In this document: positions 1-10,841 of the stretch, piece by piece
Layout: every line of letters starts with the position of its first letter
Position numbering within the stretch: the stretch's first letter is position 1
DNA from: Saccharomycopsis fibuligera x Saccharomycopsis cf. fibuligera
Lineage: Eukaryota; Ascomycota; Saccharomycetes; Ascoideales; Saccharomycopsidaceae
Direction of reading: 5' to 3'
DNA: 64,000 nt
Assembly: GCA_001936135.1 (NCBI GenBank)
Contig: CP012817.1
Location: 3,472,001-3,536,000 of the forward strand
The notes under the pieces: generated by a model
What the model was told of the DNA's origin: nothing
The model's database searches: none
What the model saw: the letters and a program-made list of their open reading frames with translations, nothing else
Position numbers and translations under genes: made by a program

Positions 1-522
1 TTCTCGGTTAGAGTATGGGATGCCAAGACCAAAACTTGTAAATTTGTGCTCCACGGCCATACTTCAAAAGTCTACACAACTGCCATTGACCATGAACGCA
101 ACCGTGTTCTTTCGGGTTCACTAGACAGCAACGTCAATATATGGGATCTCAATACAGGTGTAAAGCAGTTTTCGCTAACTAAACACCTGTCTCTAGTGGG
201 CCTTATCCAACTATCACCACAAAATCTAGTAACTGGTGCTGCCGATGCCACAGTCAAGATCTGGGACCCCGAGACTGGAGAATATAAAAGACAATTAGAG
301 GGCCATACCGGAGCAATCACTTGTTTTCAGCACGATGATAAAAGGGTAGTTACAGGTTCAACCACATTGATCATGTGGGATATCAGGACAGGTAAGATGA
401 TTAATGAATTACTCAGTGATACTACAGGAGTATGGCAAGTAAAGTTTAATAATAAGACTTGTGTAGCGGCGGTGCAGAAAAATAATGAAGCATGGATTGA
501 AATACTTGATTTTGAGCCATAA
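1..522 (+). CDS. CDC4: CDC4, F-box/WD40 SCF adaptor (C-terminal part only)
   Basis: The reading frame is open from base 1, so the 5' part, including the F-box, lies outside the window. The 173 visible residues form the last WD40 blades of a propeller: successive units end in VRVWD, VNIWD, VKIWD and LIMWD, each preceded by a GH or SGS/TGA turn. The C-terminus (VWQVKFNNKTCVAAVQKNN, then WIEILDF) matches the ending I recall for Cdc4 proteins, and this separates it from other WD40 F-box proteins such as Met30. Cdc4 is the substrate receptor of the SCF ubiquitin ligase. It binds multiply phosphorylated proteins such as Sic1/Sol1 in the nucleus and drives the G1-S transition; in Candida it also restrains filamentation. 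The identity rests on the tail and blade pattern alone. Confidence 0.82.
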   Translation, partial: FSVRVWDAKTKTCKFVLHGHTSKVYTTAIDHERNRVLSGSLDSNVNIWDLNTGVKQFSLTKHLSLVGLIQLSPQNLVTGAADATVKIWDPETGEYKRQLEGHTGAITCFQHDDKRVVTGSTTLIMWDIRTGKMINELLSDTTGVWQVKFNNKTCVAAVQKNNEAWIEILDFEP

Positions 523-650
523 GTGATAAAGAAAATATAACAATTACAACCAACTTTTGTCATCATATTTTATGGTAATGACAGTTATAATTTCAATCAC
601 AAATATTATATAATTCTTTCGTAATTTGGATTATAGTATTTGATTTTGAT

Positions 651-687
<37 letters not shown>

Positions 688-1229
688 TTGAGTTTTGAAG
701 TTTTTGTGTTCTGGTTTGCATTCCCTTTCTATTCTACTTTTTATAACGAAATTTTTCTGGTGCATGTTTTTGTCTGATTTCAATATGACCTGATATGAAT
801 TAAGTTGGCTTGATTTGATGCGAATTGATGAATGTATATGGTGGTGCTGATACTAATATTGATATTGGTACAGACAAACAATTGATGAAAAGGTAGATGA
901 CTAGGCTGGCAGGTTGACATGATTGTGCTTTTGGCATCGATCTAACTAATATTTACAACTGCATGGGGTTTTTTATATATCCATCTATCTATCTGATATC
1001 TTTCAGGTATCATGCATGCTTAACTGTCCCAATCGTGTGCTTATTAACCTTTCTCTCAATTTTTCTTCCATTTCTTGTTTTTTGCAAGCTACTTTTGGGG
1101 AAAATCTTTCAATTTACTTGTCACTTTTTAATTTCTAGTTTATTTGTTTTTTCATTCCTTTCATCTTTTCTATATCCGCTCTATGTTCTCTTCATCTCTT
1201 TCCTCTTTTATACCTCAAAGATCATATGA

Positions 1230-1266
<37 letters not shown>

Positions 1267-1927
1267 TTTATTTTATTTTATTTTCATTTAGTTTTGGGTC
1301 AATTGTTTCTTTTCATTGAGTTTTTCCTTATTTGATTCTTTTCATTCAACTTTACTTAATTTTTTTTAACATCTTTTTTATTTGAATTTTTTACAAGCTA
1401 ACGAATATATGATAGTCTTCATCAATACTTGCTTTTCGTAAATTTGTTTAAGTGCACCTATTTATAATGCTTTTCTCAGTTTCTGGTCTATTTGCATGTG
1501 ATCTTTATCTTTCTCTTCATTGATTGATAACCTACTGCAGTAAGTAATTTTTTAATTTTCAACCTGCATTATTGCATGAGTATCAAAAGGCTTTCAAGGT
1601 CCACAATGCGTTAATATAGCATACATGTTCATGGTCTGAAGATTGATATGAAAGAGACTGGTATTGACTTGGAAACTAGATTGTATGCTAAAAGCTCACT
1701 ACAGTATGAACAATGATGTAGAAATTTTATAAAGGATAGGGCGACATTTTAATGATGCAAATGTTTGTAGCGATTTAGAAATACCGAAAAAGTTGACAAT
1801 ATAGCTTCTTTGTTCTGACCATACTAGACTCCTGATGTGCCTATATATGTCTAATTAGCAATATAATTTATAGAAACAGAGAATTGATATCTACATAAAA
1901 ACATAAAATACAGAAGCACGTCTTACC
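523..1927. other. Convergent intergenic region, 1.4 kb, AT-rich
   Basis: This stretch separates the 3' ends of CDC4 and RAD2. It holds two long T runs (652-682 and 1235-1264) and T-rich low-complexity sequence. An 88-codon frame at 963-1229 encodes only F/L/S/I-rich low-complexity peptide and is not credible as a gene. I see no RNA gene. Confidence 0.7.
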
Positions 1928-4900
1928 TCACCAAGGCGAATTATATCTTCTAATAAGCGGAATAAGAATCTGATTAATTTTCTCTTTACTCCATCCAATC
2001 TTTGTCATCAAATAGTTTCTCAACATATCCAAATCAGGTGCTCCCCAAACAAATTCCGTCTTATCCTCATCCACTTCAGGAAACAAATATGAATTTCTGA
2101 CATTGGGATCCGGAAATCTATTATCTAAATAAATCTCATTACTAATCAATCTTTTCCTTAAAGATTTCTTGAACGTGGTATTGCACAACTCTTTCCACTT
2201 TTCTGAACTCTTATCATTGACATTGAGCTTCTGACACTCAACACACCAATCACGAAATTTTTGTAGATTGCCAAACTCATTAAGAATCTTTACCGCAATA
2301 ACAGGACCAATCCCCTTTAGTCCTTCAGTATAATCGCTGCCTAGCAAATATGCCAAATCAATCAACTGATCCCTACTAAGTTTCACCTTCTGCATTATAT
2401 CATCAGCCTCATAAAATTCAGCAAATTTTTTCTCTGTAAACATATGTCTGTATATTTTGCTCCCGCCAAATAAAAAGCAATCACTATCATCAGTAACTAT
2501 GCCATCAATTAGATTCAATTGAAACAATTTAGCACATTGTGCTTCGGCTTCCATGGGGGCAGTGATATATGGGATGCCAAAACATGTTAAAAGATCTTTA
2601 CATTCTTCTATCATTACATCGGTAACTTCATCAGAATCTCTTAATTCCCTTTTTTGCTGAGCTCTTAAATTGGCTTCGTTATAATTAAATCCACCGCTCG
2701 ATGACGAACTTGATGACATGAGAGGGGTTGATGGCGCAGTTGACGTTGGCTTGTATTGCTCTCTCAAATTTTCAGCAAATTCTGCATGCGCTCGTTCTTC
2801 TCTTTGAAGATCTTCGGCAAGTTCCTCTTCTTCTGCCTCATCAAAATCATAATATAAAACTTTATTTTGGGTGTTTTCAAGGGCTGTTTTTTTCTGTTTT
2901 GCTGGTATAGTGTCTGTCACTGGTACTATTGTAGCTGCTGAAGTCTCGATTCCAGTCGTTTCTTGGATTGGCGCAGAAACCTTCTCCGCATCTTTTTCAG
3001 CATCAACCTCAATTTGCTCATTCTCAACTTCAGCGTTCAAGATCTGAGGTTTTTGAGTAATTGGTTTAACCACAGCCTCTGTCTTTTTCTTTTTTGGAAC
3101 AACCTGCTTTTCCTTAAAATCATCAGTTACCTTTGGTGTGTTACTAACACCATTAGACTGGACACCCTTATCAGAAACACCCCTTTCGTCAAATACTGGA
3201 AAACTATCTTTATCACTATTAGTTAAATAAAAAGATGTATCTGCGCTATCAATCTCAATCACTTCTCTGGGGCCTTTATAATTATCAACATCATCATCAA
3301 CATTATTATCATTGATCTCAACAACTTGCCCATCAGCGCTTCGATCAACTAATTCAATCACCTGCTGGTCACCTTCATTTTCTTCATCTTCATCAACATG
3401 ACTCTCGAATGTATCTTCATCTTCTCCGTAGTGGAAGTTCTCAATAAGTACATCATTTTCGTTACTATTTTTCTTTTGCACAGGTTTTCCGGGCACTGGA
3501 GCAAATTGTGTAGAATGTATATCTTTAAATGGTTTATTGGTAGTGCCTTCAAACCAACTAGGCATTTTATTGGAAGGTTTTTTTCCTGACTCTGCTGTCT
3601 TCACATCACCGACATCACTTTTTATGTCTTCTTTGTTAGGTTTTTCATCTTTCTCCAGTTGCACTAATGGTTGCGATTCTTCTTCTTCTGGCTTGTTTTT
3701 AGATTTACTAAATATAGATTTCCCGAGTGACAATTTTGGAGCGCTGAATGAAGGAGCAGGAATCAATTTTTTGGGCTCAGTTGGTTTGCGAATAGTGACG
3801 TTGTCGCTACTGGTTTGGAATTCAAAAGGATCAGCTTCAAGAAAATCTTCTTGATCCTTTCGAAGTTGCTCTAGTTCTTTTTTTGATAATTCAATTGCTT
3901 TTTTCAACTCTTCATCATATTGTCTTTCTTCCTCTGCTTTAGAATTTTCCACTGCATGACTGTAAAGAGCATCATCAACCTCTTGATTATCGCTCTGTGG
4001 TTTTGGCTTTGATTTTGTTTCGTTGAGAGAAAAGAAAGCACCATGCGATAGTGCAGAGCTTTGCATATGTTGTTCTGATGCAGGTGGCAAAGGCAATGCG
4101 TTTAGTGAAAAGTTCTGTCTTGGTTTACGAACTTCAATCTTAACATCCTCGAATTCACCATCACTGAAATCATCATCGTCATCATCTTCATCACCAGATT
4201 CCTTCTTCTTAAATTCTAATTTCCTTTTCTTGGACAGCGGCTTTACGTGGTCTTCGTCCTCATCTAAGTTTATTGGATTAGACATTTTCGTACCTTCGTC
4301 ATCTAAAGATAATGACCAACCATTCTTACTACGTTGGATAGTATAGGCTTTATCATTTTCGCTAGCAACTCTTCTCGTAGAAGAAACAGAATCAATATCA
4401 GGTAATGAATCATCCAACCCCACAACATTAAGCAATCTTTGAGTTAAAAAGTTTCTTTTTGTGACCATTTGGATTTGAAACTTGGAGAAATCTAAACTGT
4501 TGGGGAAAATGTTTTGTAACTGCTCCTTGGAATAACCCATTCTTAATCTAGATCTCAATCTTAATCTGTGAAGAATCTTATACTGTTTTTCCAAGGAAAG
4601 TTCATTAAACTCATCAGAGGCAGGATCAATATTATTTAAATCAACATCCTCGATATCGTCATCTAAAGATTCCATATATTTTCGGTAATCATCCGGAGAT
4701 AGCACTCTCTTATCGGTCTTCTTATGATAGAACTTATCCAACTCAGGCAAATGATAGTCATCTTCTTTTCTAAAATAAGTTCCTTCCTTAGCAATATCAC
4801 CTTCAGCCTTTGGCTTTATTTCTTTTGATTTCTGTACATGCTTCTCAGCTTCCTTTTGTAACTTCATCTGTAACAACTTTTGAGCAGTTCCCTTGGCGCT

Positions 4901-5200
4901 TTGTCGCTGTCCTTCTCTGCGTTCTCTTCTTCTAGCAATAGTGTTCAACTTAATAAGAGGAGCCCCTCCATCAAACACAAATATCGGGAGCACACCATGA
5001 TATAATAGTTTACATATTCTTCGGAAAAACCCAACTATATGAGACCCGATTAAACCTTGACCTTCTTTATTCCGCACTGCTTTCAAAAACTGGTATACCC
5101 AAATGGAAGCATCAATTGCTAATCTTTTCTTTCGTAGAGTTTCTAGCCTTATTGGCTTGCCGGCATCCTCAACTATGGTCCAAAGCTTAGTAACACCCAT
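1928..5200 (-). CDS. RAD2: RAD2, XPG-family structure-specific endonuclease of nucleotide excision repair
   Basis: The protein has 1,090 residues, close to S. cerevisiae Rad2 (about 1,030). It starts with the canonical XPG start MGVTKLW and carries the N nuclease domain (residues 1 to about 100) with the metal-binding Asp in VFDGGAP. The long acidic spacer typical of Rad2/XPG follows. The I domain is near residues 870-970, with PMEAEAQCA (Glu pair) and VTDDSDCFLFG (Asp pair), and then the helix-hairpin-helix GSDYTEGLKGIGP. The full spacer and position of the I domain separate it from Fen1/Rad27 and Exo1. Rad2 makes the 3' incision in the TFIIH-associated repair complex in the nucleus. It shares a 262-base divergent promoter with the gene at 5463. 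All catalytic motifs are intact. Confidence 0.95.
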   Translation of the reverse strand: MGVTKLWTIVEDAGKPIRLETLRKKRLAIDASIWVYQFLKAVRNKEGQGLIGSHIVGFFRRICKLLYHGVLPIFVFDGGAPLIKLNTIARRRERREGQRQSAKGTAQKLLQMKLQKEAEKHVQKSKEIKPKAEGDIAKEGTYFRKEDDYHLPELDKFYHKKTDKRVLSPDDYRKYMESLDDDIEDVDLNNIDPASDEFNELSLEKQYKILHRLRLRSRLRMGYSKEQLQNIFPNSLDFSKFQIQMVTKRNFLTQRLLNVVGLDDSLPDIDSVSSTRRVASENDKAYTIQRSKNGWSLSLDDEGTKMSNPINLDEDEDHVKPLSKKRKLEFKKKESGDEDDDDDDFSDGEFEDVKIEVRKPRQNFSLNALPLPPASEQHMQSSALSHGAFFSLNETKSKPKPQSDNQEVDDALYSHAVENSKAEEERQYDEELKKAIELSKKELEQLRKDQEDFLEADPFEFQTSSDNVTIRKPTEPKKLIPAPSFSAPKLSLGKSIFSKSKNKPEEEESQPLVQLEKDEKPNKEDIKSDVGDVKTAESGKKPSNKMPSWFEGTTNKPFKDIHSTQFAPVPGKPVQKKNSNENDVLIENFHYGEDEDTFESHVDEDEENEGDQQVIELVDRSADGQVVEINDNNVDDDVDNYKGPREVIEIDSADTSFYLTNSDKDSFPVFDERGVSDKGVQSNGVSNTPKVTDDFKEKQVVPKKKKTEAVVKPITQKPQILNAEVENEQIEVDAEKDAEKVSAPIQETTGIETSAATIVPVTDTIPAKQKKTALENTQNKVLYYDFDEAEEEELAEDLQREERAHAEFAENLREQYKPTSTAPSTPLMSSSSSSSGGFNYNEANLRAQQKRELRDSDEVTDVMIEECKDLLTCFGIPYITAPMEAEAQCAKLFQLNLIDGIVTDDSDCFLFGGSKIYRHMFTEKKFAEFYEADDIMQKVKLSRDQLIDLAYLLGSDYTEGLKGIGPVIAVKILNEFGNLQKFRDWCVECQKLNVNDKSSEKWKELCNTTFKKSLRKRLISNEIYLDNRFPDPNVRNSYLFPEVDEDKTEFVWGAPDLDMLRNYLMTKIGWSKEKINQILIPLIRRYNSPW

Positions 5201-5399
5201 ACTCCTAGATTTTCCTCAAGAATATGACGAAGAAACAATACTGTAAAATTGATGAGAAGATGCCACTCTTGTTGATGTTGGAGTACTTACTGCTCATCGC
5301 ATTGAAATTCTGAACGCTCGATGGCAAAGATCCATAAAAGTGGTATATAACAATCAAGATTCGGGTAAATTGCGAAACTTGGTATAAACAGAGCGCGTA

Positions 5400-5405
5400 A
5401 CGCGT
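5400..5405. promoter_or_regulatory. MCB box (ACGCGT) in the RAD2/CTF19-like divergent promoter
   Basis: The only ACGCGT palindrome in the 262-base intergenic region lies 63 bases before the CTF19-like ATG and about 200 bases from the RAD2 ATG. MCB elements bind MBF/SBF-type complexes and give G1/S expression of replication, repair and kinetochore genes in yeasts. Function here is inferred from motif and context. Confidence 0.5.
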
Positions 5406-5462
5406 CGTTGCAAACAGCTTCGACCTTAGCCATCTAAAGGCAAATAGCTAATCATACATACC

Positions 5463-7391
5463 ATGAACACTAATGCAAACGAAGGTGATGATAGCAACAA
5501 TAGCAATAACAGCAATAACAGCAATAACAGCAATAACAGCAACAATGGGTTTGGGTTTATGGATATAACTGCAGTAGAATCAGATTCAAATAACTTGCCT
5601 GATTCATCGTCGTCATTTGAAAATAGTTCCTCTTCGTTCTTCAAAGACTTAACTCCAAAGCGGCGCTCTAGTAGAAGAACCCGCACTTCGAGTAGCCATA
5701 ATTCAGCTGTTGTGGAGCCAATTGAAGAAATACCAGCAGATAATAAACAAGGTAGCAGGAATAGTTCTTTAGCATCCTCAAAAGATTCATCAGTTCTCGA
5801 GCAATCGACCCCTCATATCAATCGAACAGCGGACATTACAGCTGACCCAATAACCACACCCGGAAACGCGTTCATTAGCAACAAACTCTCTCAAAGTGCT
5901 TTACAAGACAAACGAAACTATCTTAAAAAAGTCAATGAGCTTTTGAAAAAAAAACTACTGCTTGTTGAAAATGTGCAAGAGAATATGGAGATCGCTTCAC
6001 CGAATACTGCCACTAGCTTATCAGATCTTGATAGAAAATTAATAAAACTCTTACTTAAGAACAAATTTGGAGAAAATAGTATTGACGACTTGGATGAGGA
6101 TAAAGACACTGAATTGCTTATACTCTATGATGAATTGGAAAGATTCAGTGTGTTACCAGTGTCTAATGACTGGAAACTGAGACACAGACTACTTCGGAAG
6201 TTTACTCCATTCATGACAATTGAAAATGTGAGGTCTCAGATGATAGATTACCAAAATGCAAAAGTGAAACAGATTTTTTTCACGACTTTTTTCAAAAGCC
6301 TCTTTAACTTTGATTTTGAACTTTTGATTAATCCTATCAAAAATACATTAATTCATTTTAATCTTAAAAACCTATCAAGTGAAAGTATAAATGGGCTACC
6401 GAAAGCCGAACTATGTTCACTTATTGACAGCTATTTTAAAGTAGCAAGTAGCAATATGCAAAGGCATAATCCAGAAACTAGTATCAGAAATTCACAAAGC
6501 GACCAAACTTTTCACAATACAATGAGTAATATCACGAGTGCTTCTGCTGCTGCCCTAAGTGACTCCACTCTGGTAAGTCAGCTTTGCCTAAGTGAAAACT
6601 CATATAATTTGAGGCTTCGTGACGACAAAGACATTACCCATTGGTTCTACTCATTAAACAACTATACTCTAGTATTCATTAAAAGAATATTGATGTTTTT
6701 GAAAGTGATACACTACTTTCATAACTATGAAACCAATATCTTAGATACCCTATTTGCTCCTGATTTGAAGACCCAAATTACAAAGAATTTACAGCTCATA
6801 TTCAAATCTTTAAAACTTTTCGAGGATCAAATTGAGTCTCAAAGTGATGCAGAAATTGAAAGTGGGGATGATGATGACCACTACTCTAGTGATGACCTGT
6901 TAAATCGACTCTTTCTGATCCTAAAGCTACAGAGTAACTTCAATGTTGATCAATATCTTGCCAAATTCGTGGATATCCAAGAAAGCCAAAGCTATCTTTA
7001 TGAAAAAAACTTAATTTTTAGCCTCCTTAAATACTTCAAAAACTTTGATACCTTGAAACTTGGGCATAAATTTCATTATAACTTAATCATCAACTGGTCC
7101 ATTAATTTCAACAGTATGGAAAATGGATCACCAAAAACATCATCCATAAGCAACTTAACGACTAATGATGAACACCTAATTAAGTTCTGTGAACCAACTT
7201 CAGTTTTTGAAGCCATATACGAGCCAAATATAGTACAAAAAGCGCAAAATGTAGACTCTAGCGAGCATCTGGTGCCATTGGTCTATAGTGACTTGAATAA
7301 GTTATTGTCCAAGCTAATGGAAAGAAAAGGAATTATTAATGGTCTTTGTATATTTATCGAAGGATTTTATGGACTTGAAGGGAAAAATTGA
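5463..7391 (+). CDS. Probable CTF19/CENP-P-like kinetochore protein
   Basis: The protein has 642 residues. It opens with an Asn/Ser minisatellite and an acidic Ser-rich disordered region (to about residue 150). A lysine-rich helical, probably coiled segment follows (about 155-190), and then alternating helical and beta-rich sequence to the end. Three stretches resemble my memory of budding-yeast Ctf19: NDWKLRHRLLRKFTPFM with the preceding YDELERFSVLP; YNLIINWSINFNSMENGSPK; and the tail LLSKLMERKGIINGLCIF. Ctf19 is a double-RWD subunit of the inner-kinetochore COMA complex. The length exceeds Ctf19 (about 370) because of the disordered N-terminus and an acidic insert. The shared MCB-bearing promoter with RAD2 fits cell-cycle expression. 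Identity is by eye and tentative; another RWD kinetochore protein is possible. Confidence 0.5.
   Translation: MNTNANEGDDSNNSNNSNNSNNSNNSNNGFGFMDITAVESDSNNLPDSSSSFENSSSSFFKDLTPKRRSSRRTRTSSSHNSAVVEPIEEIPADNKQGSRNSSLASSKDSSVLEQSTPHINRTADITADPITTPGNAFISNKLSQSALQDKRNYLKKVNELLKKKLLLVENVQENMEIASPNTATSLSDLDRKLIKLLLKNKFGENSIDDLDEDKDTELLILYDELERFSVLPVSNDWKLRHRLLRKFTPFMTIENVRSQMIDYQNAKVKQIFFTTFFKSLFNFDFELLINPIKNTLIHFNLKNLSSESINGLPKAELCSLIDSYFKVASSNMQRHNPETSIRNSQSDQTFHNTMSNITSASAAALSDSTLVSQLCLSENSYNLRLRDDKDITHWFYSLNNYTLVFIKRILMFLKVIHYFHNYETNILDTLFAPDLKTQITKNLQLIFKSLKLFEDQIESQSDAEIESGDDDDHYSSDDLLNRLFLILKLQSNFNVDQYLAKFVDIQESQSYLYEKNLIFSLLKYFKNFDTLKLGHKFHYNLIINWSINFNSMENGSPKTSSISNLTTNDEHLIKFCEPTSVFEAIYEPNIVQKAQNVDSSEHLVPLVYSDLNKLLSKLMERKGIINGLCIFIEGFYGLEGKN
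5493..5546 (+). repeat. 9-base minisatellite coding Ser-Asn-Asn
   Basis: Six tandem 9-base units of the type AGCAATAAC (first and last slightly varied) encode an SNN repeat right after the start of the CTF19-like protein. The tract is in frame and would vary in length without breaking the reading frame. Confidence 0.85.
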
Positions 7392-7560
7392 TGAGACATG
7401 GTTCTGGAAGTAAACAAACGAACATTCATTTTACTTTTAGTCATCAAAATATAGGTCATCTCAATTTCAAACATAATTTTTTTCAAATATAATTTACAGC
7501 TCTATTATTTATTATGTACATTGTTCTATAGTATTTAAAAGTTTAAATGCATTGTGATAA

Positions 7561-10560
7561 TTATGATCTTTTTTCAGTAACAAAACAAACAGCCTTTGGC
7601 TTGATTATGGTTTTCTTGATTTTGTAATCTGTCAAAAGCTTTTTATGCTTATCTTCAGCACTCTTCAACACCTCTTCGATAATCTGTGATTCAGGTTGTT
7701 CAATCAAGCTTCTGGCACAAGCATGTTTGAACTTAAACTTTCCGTTAATCATCACCGAAAACTCAATATTATTAGATTCCTTAATAGGCAACTTTTGAGG
7801 CCATTTTTGAGCAAAAATTGAACTCCATTCATCGTTGGCAAAGCCTAACTTTTGCTGCGTTGCTTCCCATAACTCTTCAGAAATAGCAGGACATACTGGT
7901 GATACCAATAACAATAATTTGTAAAAACTATTGAATAATAATGCTGGATGAACTGTATTGGAAGCTAATTCAGTATTAATAACATTAGTAAGTTTCATAT
8001 AATCGGAAATAACCGTATTGAAGGACAAATCCTTACTGAATGCTCTATCAACTTCGCCAATGTAATTTTGTACTGCATTGAAAACCGTTATTTCCGCATC
8101 ATTGAAGGAATGTTCCTTTAAAAATTCCTCATTTTGAGTCAACAATTGTTCCAAACTGTTGTTGCTGTCGCTCTTGGAGAAAACACCTGTATTAATAAAC
8201 TCTTCAGTAATGCTATCATTCATGGCAATCAATCGCTTTAACCATCTCTGCACCCCCGAGATTTTATTTTCATCCCAATATAAAACTAATTCAATGGGAG
8301 CCTGAAACAATATATGTGCTCTAGTAGAATCAGCACCATACTTTTCAATAAAACTAACTGGATCCACCCCATTGAATTTTGACTTAGACATTTTTTCAAA
8401 AGTAATCTCAGGCACTAATTGCTCATTAGTAACTGGATCCGTCTCTAACAATTTTGGGTTATTTGGATCAGTAAAATCCATCTCAGCAGGCTTCAAAAAT
8501 TTGCGAGTCTTTGGATGAATGAAAGTTTTCCCATGAACCATACCTTGACTTACTAGCTTTTTAAATGGCTCACCGTTCACCTTAGTACCGTCCCATTTGC
8601 CAATACTATGTAAAAATTTAGCCAAGAATCTAGCATAAAGTAAATGCAAAATAGCATGTTCCACGCCACCAAGATATAAATCAACAGGCATGTTCTTGCT
8701 AGCCACTTCATGATCAAATGGCCCGCTTTGGTTCAAATTGTCAAGAAATCTGAAAAAATACCACGAACTGTCCATAAAGGTATCCATGGTATCGGTTTCC
8801 CTTGTGGCAGGCTTATTACAATTTGGACACTTACAATTTTTGAAATCATGATGCTGGTCCAACGGATTGCCTTTACCATTGAATTGGATGTCTTCTGGTA
8901 ATACTACCGGAAGCTGTTCTTCAGGTACCGGAACCATACCACAATCGTTACAGTAAATAATTGGAATTGGACAGCCCCAGTACCTTTGCCTAGAAATCAA
9001 CCAGTCACGTAATTTGTAGTTAGTTGTCTCTTGGCCCATTTGCTCAGCTTCTAGGAACTGCACAATTTTCAAAGCTGCTTCCTTGGTAGTGAGACCTTGG
9101 AACTCAGGAGATGAATTACTGTTCAATGTGCCATTCTTGGACACCATCGGTTTATTGTTTTTGGGGTTAGTGGCAGGATCAGTAAGTTTGCCCTTGGTAG
9201 CAGAAGAAAATGCATCAATAGTCTTGATGATTGGCTCATTTGGAGCATTTTCGGTCCAAAAATCCCAATCTCTTTCATCATGTGCAGGGCAGCCCATCAC
9301 TGCACCACTACCATAACCTCCCAAGACATAGGGGGCAACATAAACTGGTATTTTGCGGTCCTTGATTAATGGATTTTTAACGAAAATGTTAGATAACTTG
9401 AAACCAGCCTTATTTTTGAACTTTTGGTCGCTAGCACCATGATCAAATGAGTTCTTCATTTCTTTTTCCTTTTGCTGTTTAATGAATGTATCTAATTCTG
9501 AATCAGTTTCAGCAATGGCTTGAGCAATTGGATGGTCAATGGCGAGAGCCAAAAATTGGACACTGAATAATGTATCTGGTCTCGAAGTAAAAACTTCCAA
9601 AGTTTTGCTCCTCTCTTGATCAGCATTGGCTAACTTAATGGCTAACTGCTCATCAATAACTTCAACTTTGAATTTAATATTTGCACCCTTTGATTTCCCA
9701 ATCCAATTTTTTTGCATCAACTTCACCTTGTTTGGCCAATCTTTCAAATTATTCAAATCGTCATTCAAGTCACTAGCAAACTCAGTGATTTTCAAAAACC
9801 ATTGATTTAAAACTTTTTTTTCTACAATCGCACCACTTCTCCAAGATTTCCCGTTAGCATCAACTTGCTCGTTTGCCAACACCGTTTGATCTATAGGGTC
9901 CCAGTTTATTTCTTTGAAATTTTTATAAGCAAGACCATGCTCATACAACCACAAAAATATCTTTTGTGTATGTTTGTAATAGTCTTTGTTGCATGTGCTA
10001 AGCTCTCTATCCCAATCGAAAGTAGTCAACATCCGCATTAATTGACCCTTCATCTTTTCGATATTTTTATTGGTCCATACCTTTGGATTAACGTTTCTTT
10101 CAATAGCGGCATTTTCTGCCGGCAAGCCAAAAGAGTCCCATCCCATCGGATTAATTACATTTTTGTTTTGAAAACGATAGTATCTTGCCAATACATCATT
10201 TATAGTGTAAACTCTCAAATGACCCATATGAAGCACTCCAGAAGGATATGGGAACATTGACAAGATGTAAAACTTTTCATCATCTTTGGATTTGTCGGAA
10301 GTGATATTTCTTGGGATCAAATGAGGATTTATACTGCCATCAGAAGTATGGCGGGCCCATTTTTCCATCCATTTGTGATCTAGTTTGTTGAGTTCTATAT
10401 GATTTTGGAAATTTTTCACAGTAGTTGAGAAATTAGCGGTTTGCTGGATGACCTTTAGCAATGCAATGCGCGTTGCCGAAACTGCTGGTCTGCTTGTAGC
10501 ACGTCTCAAAAGTACTTGAGATCGCGTCACTGAAGCGGCTTTGGGTATGCATCTAAGCAT
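7561..10560 (-). CDS. NAM2: NAM2, mitochondrial leucyl-tRNA synthetase
   Basis: This 999-residue class I synthetase charges mitochondrial tRNA-Leu. The N-terminus is Arg/Ser/Ala-rich without acidic residues over about 50 positions, as in a matrix-targeting presequence. The HIGH-type motif is HMGH at residues 111-114 inside FPYPSGVLHMGHLRVYT. KMSKS follows at about 724-728 in EKMSKSKFNGVDP. Between them lie the CP1 editing domain and a zinc-type cluster (CNDCG with CKCPNC). The C-terminal anticodon-binding domain is present and the length fits eubacterial-type LeuRS plus presequence. In S. cerevisiae Nam2 also helps splice mitochondrial group I introns; whether that holds here cannot be seen. 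The gene diverges from SMX2 across 281 bases. Confidence 0.95.
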   Translation of the reverse strand: MLRCIPKAASVTRSQVLLRRATSRPAVSATRIALLKVIQQTANFSTTVKNFQNHIELNKLDHKWMEKWARHTSDGSINPHLIPRNITSDKSKDDEKFYILSMFPYPSGVLHMGHLRVYTINDVLARYYRFQNKNVINPMGWDSFGLPAENAAIERNVNPKVWTNKNIEKMKGQLMRMLTTFDWDRELSTCNKDYYKHTQKIFLWLYEHGLAYKNFKEINWDPIDQTVLANEQVDANGKSWRSGAIVEKKVLNQWFLKITEFASDLNDDLNNLKDWPNKVKLMQKNWIGKSKGANIKFKVEVIDEQLAIKLANADQERSKTLEVFTSRPDTLFSVQFLALAIDHPIAQAIAETDSELDTFIKQQKEKEMKNSFDHGASDQKFKNKAGFKLSNIFVKNPLIKDRKIPVYVAPYVLGGYGSGAVMGCPAHDERDWDFWTENAPNEPIIKTIDAFSSATKGKLTDPATNPKNNKPMVSKNGTLNSNSSPEFQGLTTKEAALKIVQFLEAEQMGQETTNYKLRDWLISRQRYWGCPIPIIYCNDCGMVPVPEEQLPVVLPEDIQFNGKGNPLDQHHDFKNCKCPNCNKPATRETDTMDTFMDSSWYFFRFLDNLNQSGPFDHEVASKNMPVDLYLGGVEHAILHLLYARFLAKFLHSIGKWDGTKVNGEPFKKLVSQGMVHGKTFIHPKTRKFLKPAEMDFTDPNNPKLLETDPVTNEQLVPEITFEKMSKSKFNGVDPVSFIEKYGADSTRAHILFQAPIELVLYWDENKISGVQRWLKRLIAMNDSITEEFINTGVFSKSDSNNSLEQLLTQNEEFLKEHSFNDAEITVFNAVQNYIGEVDRAFSKDLSFNTVISDYMKLTNVINTELASNTVHPALLFNSFYKLLLLVSPVCPAISEELWEATQQKLGFANDEWSSIFAQKWPQKLPIKESNNIEFSVMINGKFKFKHACARSLIEQPESQIIEEVLKSAEDKHKKLLTDYKIKKTIIKPKAVCFVTEKRS

Positions 10561-10841
10561 GATCTGTACTTGAAGCTGTAGATGTAACTTTCTTAAAGTT
10601 GGAGATTATCAAAGACAGTAAGTGCACTCTTGAGTACACCAGTGATGTTGAAAAGGTATCAAAATTGGTCAAATCTCCTGCACGAAACATAACGATATTT
10701 CAGTGTTGCCCGGCACATAATGGTGCAGAGCGTGTGTGATGTTTTTTACTTTGAAAATTGAATGAAAGCGACCGGAAGCGATGAGAGATGGGAAAAGACA
10801 AAACAACACCATTATCTAGCATCATAGCACAACGAAAAATA

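Noticed and set aside
963-1335. 88- and 63-codon hydrophobic frames
   Set aside because: They are T-rich low-complexity sequence with F/L/S/I only, between two 3' ends, with no start context or family match.
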